Assembly (NCBI GenBank): GCA_016946835.1
Contig: JACVTC010000010.1
Span: 1,115,001-1,167,500 of the forward strand
Length of the DNA stretch: 52,500 nucleotides
DNA from: Neocallimastix lanati (nom. inval.)
Lineage: Eukaryota; Neocallimastigomycota; Neocallimastigomycetes; Neocallimastigales; Neocallimastigaceae
Direction: 5' to 3'
Part shown: piece after piece, positions 39,606-50,255 of the stretch
Layout: every line of letters begins with the position of its first letter
Position numbering within the stretch: the first letter of the stretch is position 1
Program-made: the position numbers and the translations under genes
Notes under the pieces: model-generated
Databases searched by the model: none
What the model was told of the DNA's origin: nothing
The model's input: only the letters and a program-made list of their open reading frames with translations

Positions 39606-40868
39606 CAAAATATTGAAGTACTTTAAAAATATAATAATTATTATTATTTATATATTTTGTAATTTATAATTTTTATAAATAATTAAGAAGGTATTAACAA
39701 AAATTAAACATCAAAAACCATTTATAATTAATGAACTAATTATAAAATTCTCTCAAAAGTTAATATTGAAGTGAGTTTAGTAAATCAATCTATAAATATA
39801 TATTTAATTCAAACATTATTTATTATAATAATTTTTAGTATATTTTATTGTTATAAAAGATAGAATAATGAAGAAATAAAAAATGAATAAAAAATAAAAT
39901 ATTAAAATAATAACAATAACTAATCAAATATTAAATTTTAATTTTAAAATAAAATATTATTTGTAATATTATAAAAAAAATCAAAACTTTTATTATTTTA
40001 TTATATTAATATTTTAGAAGGAAATGTTTTTTTTCTTTATTTTTATTTTATTTTTTTTTACTATTTATTATTATATATATTTTTATTTTCTATTAAATTT
40101 TTTATATTTTTTATATTTTTTATTAATTTCATATTTTTATTTTTTACTGTTATAATTATTTTTAAACTTTAATTATAAAAAAAAAAATAAAAAAAAATAA
40201 ATTAAATTAAATGTTTAAAATTTATTAAAATTTTTTTTAGTTATATTTATTTGTTAAGGAAACTTTATTTATTAATAAATTAATTATTATGTGTAACATA
40301 TGAGGATTGTTTTTTAAAAAAAAAAACAATAAAAAATTTAATACAATTTAATTTCAATATCTTTATGGAATCATAGAAACTTCTTTTAATATTCTATAAA
40401 TAATAAATTTATATTAATTAATAAACAATCTTATAATAAATAATCACTTTTGTAAATAATTTTATTATATATATTAATCCATTTTTTCATAATAAATTTA
40501 AACCTTGGTAAATTAAATCAATATAACTTTAAATATTGAAACTATAATATATTATATAAATAATGATAATATATTAAATAAATTTATTGTAATATATTGA
40601 AAAAATTTAATGGTAATTATAATTTTATATTATTTTATTTTAAATTTTTTTATTTTTATTTTTTTTTTATTTTTATTTTTTTTCTTTATTTTCATTTTAT
40701 TTTTTTTTTATTTTTATTTTATTTTTTTTCTTGTTTCAAAGCAATTTATTCATTTATTTTTGGTTTATTTAAAAAAAAATTAGAAAAGATTTTAAATATC
40801 ATAAATAAAATAAAAATAGAGAAAAAATATTGAAATATCATTATAAATAAAATAAAAATAAAATAAAA
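39606..40868 (+). promoter_or_regulatory. Upstream region of LRR copy C, duplicated from copy B flank
   Basis: Collinear with 32811-34069 apart from small indels (one extra TTATATTTATTTG near 40239). Long T-rich tracts lie about 100-250 bp before the ATG at 40869, followed by an A-rich leader. No specific promoter motif identified. The plus-strand frame starting 40597 is poly(T) translation. Confidence 0.6.
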
Positions 40869-43418
40869 ATGAATATAATTATATTATTAACAATCACTCT
40901 AATTACAATATTGTCGTTAGTTAATGGAGAGATTACAACACCAACAGTAGAAAATGTAGCTGTTGAAGGAGAATGTATAGCAGTAAATAAGTTGCTTGGA
41001 AAAGATCTAAATAGCAACTGTTGTTTAGAAAAAGAAGTTACATGTCAAGATGGTTATATTGTTAAATTGTAAGATATTGTATTTTTTTTTTTTTTTTAAA
41101 AAAATTAAGAATTTTAAATAATAATTTTTAAAGGAATTATATAATTTATAAATTTAAATACTTTTAAATTTAAAAAAAAAAATTTAAAAACATTAATATT
41201 ATTATATAATTTATAAATTTAAATATTATTAAATTTAAAAAAAAATTTAAAAACATTAATATTTTATACTGATATTATTATCATCATTATTATTCATTAT
41301 TATTAATATTTACTAATAATTTTTTTTTTTCGTTATTATTGTTGTTTTATTTTTATAGATCTATACATGAAGTAAATTTAGGTGGTACTATTCCATCTGA
41401 AATTGGAAATTTATCACAATTAAAAGAATTGTAACTATATTTATTATATATAAAAAATAAAATTGAAAAAATTATAATATATATATATATATATTATTAT
41501 AATGTTATATTTACTAATACTATCAAATTTTTTTTTTTTTATTTTTATATTTAAATAGGTTTTTATACAATATTCAATTGAGTGGTACCATACCACCTGA
41601 AATTGGAAATTTATCTCAATTAAAAACATTGTAACTTTATTATTGAATATATATCTAAAAAAAATAAATAATATAATAATAAAATAAAATAAAATAAAAA
41701 GTATATATAATTTTTATAAAAATATATTTAATAACAAATAATTTTTTCTTAAAAAAAAATTTTTTTTCTTTTTATAATTAATTAGATCTATACATGATAA
41801 TAATTTGAGTGGTTCTATTCCAGCTGAAATTTTCAAGTTATCTCAACTAGAAGTGTTGTAATTATTATAATTATTATACAAAAATATATTGAGAAAATTA
41901 TAAAAAAGAAAAATATTATTATTAAGTAATCATCATTACAAGTCATAGCAAACTTTTTTTTTTAATCTTTATTTTTATATTTATTTTTTTTTTTTAGATC
42001 TATTCATCACAATAATTTAAGTGGTTCTATTCCTTCTGAAATTGGAAATTTATCTATTTTAAAATCATTGTAACTACATTTATTATTAATTAAAAATTTA
42101 TAAAAATAAATATAAAATTATAATAAATTAGTTATTATATAAAAAAATTATTAAAATATAATAAATTATTCCAAAAGTATTATATATTATTATTAATAAC
42201 AAATAAAATTTTTAAAATAAATTTTTTATTTTATTGTTATATTAAAATAGATATTTAAATTATAATAATTTAAGTGGACCTATTCCACCTGAAATTGGAA
42301 ATTTGAATCAATTGACAACAATGTAAATATATTTTTTATTATACATAAATATAATAATAAAGTGAAAAAAAAAAATTTTTTTTTTTTGATATATTATATA
42401 TATTATGATATTAGTAATATGTAATATTGATTTAAACAAATGATTTATTTAGACTTTTTTTTTCATTTGACTATTTTTATTTCATTTATATAGAAGTATA
42501 AGCAATAATAAATTTACTGGTTCTATTCCATCTGGAATTGGAAATTTATCTAATATACAAAGATTGTAATTATTTTAATTATAAAAAAAAAAAAATAATT
42601 TAAAAAAAAAAGTTAAAAAAGAAATTATATATATATATAATTGTTATTGTTTTTATTATATAATATTAATTATTTATAATTTAAAAATTAGTAACTTTTT
42701 TTTTTTTTTTGTTTTTATTGTTTAATATAAATAAATATCTAGAAAATAATAATTTAAGTGGTCAAATTCCATCTGAACTTGGTAATTTAACTTATTTAGA
42801 AGAATTGTAATAATAATTTTTATTATTAAAAAAATATTTGAAAATATTAAATATATAGTATTATTAGTATTATTATTATTATTATTATTATGTAATATAA
42901 AATGATAATAACAAATAATTACATATATATATATTTTTTTTTAATTTTTATTTTATTTTTTTTTATATATATATATCTATTATTATTTTATTTTAATAGA
43001 TTTCTTTATAAAAATGAATTAAGTGGTCCTATACCATCTGAAATTGGAAATTTAACAAATTTAAAAAAATTGTAACTATTTAAGTTATAATATAAAAAAA
43101 AAATAATAGTTATATATATATATATATTTTTTATTTACTATTATTACTATAAAATATTTATTAATTACAACAAATAATTTTTTTAAATATATAAATATAA
43201 ATATAAATATATATTTATATTTATATATTTTTTTGTTTTTATTATTTTATTTAAACAGTAATATATATAATAATAATTTTTGTGGTGATATTCCTAAATT
43301 ACCAAGTACTTGTATTATGTAAAATACCTTTTATTTTTTATTTTTTTTTTTAATTCCTTTATATTAAATTATATTATATATTATTTAAAGCAGTAAAAAT
43401 TGAATAAGATATATAATA

Positions 43419-43458
<40 letters not shown>

Positions 43459-43691
43459 AATTGAATGAAAGTAATATTAAATTATATTAATATTTTTATA
43501 TGATTTGTAAAATTAATATAATATATATTTATTTTTTTTCTAATAATAGAAAAATAGATAATAATCCAAATATTGGTAGTAATTGCTCTAACGGTAGTAT
43601 TTCTGTAAAAAGTGACTCACCACAAAAAAATAATAATTTAACTGAAATCATTTACAACAAAATAATTAAATACATTTTGAGAAAGGTTTAA
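40869..43691 (+). CDS. LRR family copy C: predicted secreted plant-type LRR protein
   Basis: Exons: 40869-41068, 41359-41430, 41559-41630, 41786-41857, 41998-42069, 42251-42322, 42494-42565, (42735-42806), 43000-43071, 43259-43318, 43550-43691; about 325 residues with the exon in brackets, about 301 without. Exon 1 encodes a signal peptide (MNIIILLTITLITILSLVNG) and a Cys-containing LRR N-cap. Each LRR exon is 72 nt, phase 2-2, and encodes one 24-residue plant-type repeat (LSIHDNNLSGSIPAEIF pattern). The 60-nt exon is the C-cap (NNNFCGDIP...STC). The bracketed exon is intact but its acceptor is AA instead of AG (42733-42734); skipping it keeps the frame. The last exon lacks the transmembrane helix and tail of copies B and D because of a deletion of about 432 bp, so the product should be secreted or wall-associated. 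The ligand is unknown. It is the only copy without a nonsense codon. Confidence 0.7.
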
Positions 43692-44306
43692 ATTATTTTA
43701 AATAAAATAAGAATGATAAATTAATTTTATCTATTCTAACTCTATATAAAAATATATATAGGACCACTTAAAATATATATAAAAATATATATTTTAATTT
43801 TTTTTCTAAGTATTGTATATATAAAAAAAATAAACTATAAAATTCATATTATAATTATATAATAATAATAATAACAAATAATGAGATTATTTAGTAATTT
43901 TATTATTATAATTATAAAATAAATTATTATATTTAGTAAAAAAGTAAACAACTAAATAATTATATAATTAAATAATTTTATAACAAAATAAACGAATAAC
44001 AAAATAAACGAAAAAACTATATAATGAAGTAACGAATTAATTAAATTAATTAATAAATACATAGATAAATAAATAGATAAGTAAATAAATAAATAGATAA
44101 GTAAATAGATAAGTAAATAAATAAATAAATAAATAGAGAGATAAATAAATGAATAAATAACTAAATAAATAGATAAAAATCAATTTTATTTATTTATTAT
44201 AATATGTCAGAATGTTTTTTTTTTGTTTTTTGTTTTTTTTTTTTATTTTGATTTTTTTTTATTTAAAAAAATAAAAATTAGAAATATTATTTTGAAAAAA
44301 ATAAAA
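43692..44306. other. 3' flank of copy C, AT-rich
   Basis: Collinear with the flank after copy B: AAACGAATAAC repeats near 43985-44025, (AAAT)n with AGAT interruptions at 44050-44180, then the T-run preceding the exon 1 relic. No gene. Confidence 0.7.
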
Positions 44307-44575
44307 ATGAACGTAGTCAATATTTTATTAATTATTTTAGAAACAATAATAACAGTTACTAATGGACTGAAGAGAAAGAGAATGCATATCAGTAAATAAA
44401 TTATTAGGAAAATTACTTAATAATAATTATTATTGGTATCAAATAGTATTGTGATTATTATTCTTTTATTCATTATTATTTTGTATGTTAGATATTTACT
44501 TTATATAATAAAAATCTGAAGTATTTCAATTTCACTAAAAATTGAAAATTTATCACAAAGAAATGAAAACCATAA
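44307..44575 (+). pseudogene. Relic of an LRR-family first exon and LRR fragment
   Basis: Near-duplicate of the relic at 37967: MNVVNILLIILETI, then broken frames matching ERECISVNKLLGKLLNNN, and a fragment (about 44510-44575) reading SISLKIENLSQ. The stop codons differ slightly from the other relic. It lies at the same offset after copy C as the first relic does after copy B. Confidence 0.75.
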
Positions 44576-44639
44576 TTTTTATTATATAAAAAAATTGAAA
44601 TTGAAGTTACTAAATATATATATTTATAATATATATATT

Positions 44640-45237
44640 AATGATAACTACCTGTTAATAATAATAATTAAAGTTTAATATTATTTAGTATAGTTATTCT
44701 TCAAAGTTGTTGGATCAGATATCACGAAGATTATACGTATTATATATTTACTTAATATCTTTATTTATTTATTTATTTATTATTATTATTAATACATTTA
44801 TATAAATTTTTATTTCCGAAAAACAAGAAAAAAAACAAAACAAAAACAATAATAAAATTTAATTAAACAATAAAAACTATATACAAATAAAGTTGTAATT
44901 AATGAGGCTTGATATGACGTGTTAGATGTGTTATGCATAATGTTCATATGATATTGCTAATACTTAGCATTCCTACATATACATTACATATATTCAAAAA
45001 AAAATTTTTTTTTTATGTATTTAATCATAAATAAAATCAGTACCATATTTTCTGTATTAACGTATTTTAATGATACTTTTCCTTCATTTGTTTAATCTTT
45101 AACATGTTTATATTTTATATTCATATGTTACTATCTCACATTAGAATTTTCATCTTCTGTAATGAATTTACATGATTTATTGACAATATTTATTTTTAAA
45201 ATAAATTTCTTTTTGAATATTTCTCCTAACATTTTTA
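44640..45237. other. Mixed-complexity stretch upstream of a copia remnant
   Basis: Less AT-uniform than intergenic DNA. It begins near TGTTGGATCAGATATCACGA (44708), which resembles the start of a copia-type LTR, but I found no matching CA end or second copy. It probably belongs to the same dead element as the RNase H fragment that follows. Confidence 0.35.
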
Positions 45238-45603
45238 AGTACTCCATATGTAGGTGATATTATCAAAGGTGAAAATAATAAACCATTTGATAGAACAGTC
45301 TACAAAAGTGCTATAGGATATATTTATCCAAATGTACTAAACCTTATATTTCTTTTGCAGTACATATTTCTTTTGCAGTACATAGAGCTGCAAGAAATTC
45401 AGAAAAACCTATTATTACATATTGGATAAAAATTACAATATATTAAAATATTTTAAATAATACAAAAAATATTATAAGATATGTTACGATGGTGACGGCA
45501 AAATTATAGGTTACACTGATTCAGATTTCGCTAGAGTCTTCAAAGATAGAAAATCAACTTCAAGGCATATTATCCTAATGGGTAAAAATTCTATTTGTTG
45601 TTC

Positions 45604-45650
<47 letters not shown>

Positions 45651-45777
45651 AATTGTAGTTTCATCAACAGCAAAAGCAGAATATATCAGTACTTCAGAAT
45701 GTGTAAAAAAGGTTATATATTTTAGAAATATTCTTAATGAATTATTTTAACTTTAAAAAACCAATAAAAATTATTAT
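45238..45777 (+). pseudogene. Dead Ty1/copia fragment (end of RT region and RNase H)
   Basis: Broken frames give the copia block NNKPFDRTVYKSAIG, a garbled continuation with a 20-bp tandem duplication (TTTCTTTTGCAGTACATA, about 45350-45382), then RNase H: GYTDSDFARVFKDRKSTS, STAKAEYISTSECVK, and a frame-shifted FKKPIKIII at the end. An A-run of about 40 interrupts it (45608-45649). It is in the same orientation as the LRR genes and opposite to the intact element at the window end; the protein motifs differ, so it is a different copia lineage. At about 45772 it passes directly into LRR-family intron sequence. Confidence 0.85.
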
Positions 45778-45917
45778 ATAAAAAAATAAAATAATTATAA
45801 ATATTTCTTTTATTACTATTATTATTTTAAAATATTTATTAATTATAACAAATCATTTTTTTAAATATATAAATATTACTATATATTATTTCTGTTGTTA
45901 TTATTTTATTTAAACAG

Positions 45918-46703
45918 ATTTATATATGATAATAATTTTTGTGATAATATACCTTCAATACCAAGTACCTGTGCTTTGTAAAATACCTTGTTTTTTTTTT
46001 TATTCTTTTCTATTAATAAATAATATTATATATTATTTAAAACAGTAAAAATTGAATAAAATATTCAAAATAAAAAAATAAATAAATAAATAAACTGAAT
46101 GAATGTAATATTAAATAATATTAATACTTTTATATATAATTTGCGTAATTATGTATTTATTTTTTTTTAATAATAGAAAAATAGATAATAATCCAAATAT
46201 TGGTAGTGATTGCTCTAACAGTAGTATTTCTAAAAGTAGAGGTTCTATAACACAAGAAGAAGAAAGTAATTTAACTAAGATTATTTTAATTATTGTTGGT
46301 ACTGTGCTAGTTATTATATTAGGTATTTTATTTTTATATTTCAGAAAAAGAGCAGCTAATAATAAAAAGGAAACAAAAATTGAAGGTCCCTCAAAAATTA
46401 TAGATATTCATTCTTCAGAGATTCTTCCATCATTAAATAAACATATTTCAGATGATAATATTGTTCCTGGTATTCCATTAGACAAAACTATTATGTCAAA
46501 TGGTATTAATGAATCAAATGGAAATATCAACTCTGATGGCTTTGGTAATAGTTTTTCAAACCCACTCATTCAAAATACAAGGACCAACGTTATACTAACT
46601 GCTCCAAATTTATCAGATGTTTATTCTTCCTCTAATAAGGAATATAATGTTGATGCTACCATGGAAGTGAATAAAAATTCTAAAATTGCCAAAGAAACCT
46701 ATA

Positions 46704-46759
<56 letters not shown>

Positions 46760-46870
46760 TCAAGTAAAGAATCACCTCCAGCTTACAATGTTGTAGTTTA
46801 TGAAATTATAACTGAGAGAAATCAATATCTGTATTCTAATTCCAGCACATCAGGTGTTCAAAATAAATAA
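45918..46870 (+). pseudogene. LRR family copy D: 3' fragment with intact tail exon
   Basis: Only the last two exons remain: the C-cap exon 45918-45977 (NNNFCDNIPSIPSTC) and the transmembrane/tail exon 46177-46870. All upstream LRR and signal exons are replaced by a copia fragment. The tail exon is open throughout: juxtamembrane NNPNIGSDCSNSSISK, helix KIILIIVGTVLVIILGILFL, RKR stop-transfer, EILPSL, a long poly-Asn run and PPAY near the end, followed by an EIITERNQYLYS block shared with copy B. Without a start exon it is most likely not expressed as a normal protein. A start inside the exon would give a signal-anchor tail fragment, which I cannot exclude. Confidence 0.75.
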
Positions 46871-47325
46871 TTTAAAACGTTCTAAGAAAAGTTTAAATCA
46901 TTTTAAATATGAAAAGAATAACAAATTAATTTTATTTGTTATAATTCTATATAAAAAGAAATTATATAAATATATATATATTTTTTTAAATTGATAAATT
47001 GTTTTATTTATATAAAAAAAATATTAATGATAAAATTCATATTATAACTGAAATGGTAATAATAGTAACGAATAATGAATATTAATTAATTTAATTATAG
47101 TTTACTAGTTTTATTATTATTATTATTATAAAATAAATTATAATATTTTAGTAAAAAAGTAAATAACTAAATACTAATATAATTATATAATTATATAATT
47201 AAATAATTAAATAATCAATTAATAAAATAAACAAATAATGAAATAACAAACTAAATGAATAATTAAATAAATTATTTTAATAAATAATTAAATAAATTAG
47301 AAATATTATTTTAAATAAAATAAAA
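46871..47325. other. 3' flank of copy D, AT-rich
   Basis: Collinear with the flanks of B and C but with the 16-bp repeat reduced to one or two units. No gene. Confidence 0.65.
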
Positions 47326-47520
47326 ATGAACATAGTAAATTGTTTATTAATTACTTTAGAAACAATAATGACATTTACTAATGGACAAAACAGAAAGAGG
47401 ATACATATCAGTAACTAAGTTATTAAGAAATTTACCAAATAATAATTATTAGTTTTATCAAATAATATTATGACTATTATTCTATTATTCATCATGATTG
47501 TGTATGTTAAATTTACTTAT
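47326..47520 (+). pseudogene. Relic of an LRR-family first exon after copy D
   Basis: Third instance of the broken signal-peptide exon (MNIVNCLLITLETI, then frameshifted ERGYISVTKLLRNLPNNN). It confirms that each tandem unit ends with this relic. Confidence 0.7.
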
Positions 47521-47684
47521 ATTAATAAATAAATAGTTTTTTCTTTTTGAAAGTTAAAAATATAGATGATTTTTCTAAATGAAATAAATTTCTAATTTAA
47601 AATATTTATTAATTATATATTAGTTATTATACAAAAAATATAATTGAATAAAATTTGTTTAAAAAAAAAAAATATATATATATA

Positions 47685-48170
<486 letters not shown>

Positions 48171-48180
48171 TTCCCCCTAC
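48171..48180 (-). promoter_or_regulatory. Polypurine tract of the copia element
   Basis: GTAGGGGGAA on the minus strand, directly against the LTR start TGTTAAAG. This is the expected plus-strand DNA synthesis primer. The run of five G stands out in this AT-rich window. Confidence 0.85.
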
Positions 48181-48266
48181 ATTAAGTATTATATAATATT
48201 TTAATTATTATATACAAGTTTTTTTTTTTTTTTTTTTAAAAATATATATATACAATTAAAGAAATA

Positions 48267-50175
48267 TTATTCTTTGAAAATTAAATTTGTAAATTTTGTC
48301 ATTTGTACTCCTGAGATACTTTTAGTTAATGGATCAGCTAACATGTTTTCAGTATTAATGTATTCTAATTCAATTTCGTTTTTCATAATCTCTTCTTGAA
48401 TAAATTTATATCTTAAATCTATATGTTTACATCTTCCTTTAGAATTTGTATCTTGAGCAATTGCAATGCATGCCTTATTATCTACCATAATTTTAAATTT
48501 TATATCTTGATTAAATATTTCCTTAAATAAATTTTTGAACCATAAAGCTTGTTTAGTACATTCAGTTAAACTAACAAATTCAGCTTCAGCAGTAGATAAA
48601 GTTACGTTTTTCTGTAACTGAGATTTCCATGAAATAGGGCTTTTTCCAAGTAAAAATATATATCCACTTGTAGATCTTCTCGTCTTTTCATCGTTAGCAA
48701 AATCTGAATCTGAGTATCCGATAAATTTATTATTTTTATTATAATGTAAAGATTTATTTTTTGTACCATTTAAATATTGTAAGATGCTCATTAAATTTTT
48801 ATAATCAGCTTCTGTTGGATTTTCACATATTCTTGATGCTTCACTTACAGAAAACATTATATCAGGCCTTGACTTTACAGCGATATATAGTAACGCACCA
48901 AGTAAAGATTTATATTCTTTTGGATCTATTAAATTTGAATTATTTCTTTCATGTTCTGTAATTTTCCTGCATGGTGTTTTAATTTGTTTTGTTTTCTTCA
49001 TATTATATTTTTCTATTATTTTATTAATATAATCTATCTGATTTATTTTATAACCATCACTTGTTTTATAAATATTTATACCTATTATTTTAGTTGCATT
49101 AGAATCTTTAGAAATTTTATATTTATCTTTTAATTTGCTTACTGTATAGTTTATTTCATTTTTAATTCCTGTTATTAAAATATCATCTACATATAATGTT
49201 AATAAACATGTTAATTTATTATTTTTATTATATTTCCCAAAGAGACATTTGTCAGTTTTGTAATTTCTAAAACCTATACTTACTAAGTAATTTGATATTT
49301 CATTATACCACATTCTTCCAGCCTGTTTTAAACCATAAAGAGCTTTTTTAAGTAGCCAAAATTTATTAGTATTAAAATTTTTATCACCATAAGGAATCTT
49401 TGTATAAATCTTTTCTTCCAAATTTGCATTCAAGTAAGCAGCTTTTATATCCAATTGTTTCAAATCCCAGTTGAACTTTGATGCAATAGCGACCGTAAGT
49501 CTTAGACTATCTGCTTGGACTGTTGGGGAGTATGTCTCTATAAAGTCTTCTCCAGCAATTTGCTGACAACCAAGAGCCACTAATCTTGCCTTTTTCTTCT
49601 TTTTATCCTTTTCGGCAAAGACCCATTTAGTACCAATTATATTTGCGTCAGCTGGTATGTTTTTTACCACTTTCATAACATTGTTGTCGTACATATTTTT
49701 TAATTCGTCATCTATTGCTTCTTTCCATTCTTCACTTTCTGGTGAATTAATAGCTTGTTGATACGTTGTTGGGATATTTGTTTTAATATTTAAAATTTTA
49801 AATCTTTTATTACTTACTGATTGTAATTTTTCTTTTCTGGAAGTTAAATTTTCTTCATCTGAATCATCTGAATTATTGCTATGTGATCTTTTCTTGTTTA
49901 TATATTTAAGTTTTCTTTCATTTAAAAATTCATTATCAGATTCACTATTATATTCATTTTCTTCTATTTTAGTTTTATTATTATTATTAATAATTTTATT
50001 ACTATTATTATTATTGTCATTATTATAAATATCTTTGTAATTATCATAATTATTATTAATATCATTGTTATAAATATCGTTGTTATTATCATAATTATTA
50101 TTATAATTATTATTAATATCATTGTTATAAATATCGTTGTTGTTATCATAATTATTATCATAATTATTATTATAA

Positions 50176-50206
<31 letters not shown>

Positions 50207-50212
50207 AATTGC

Positions 50213-50255
<43 letters not shown>

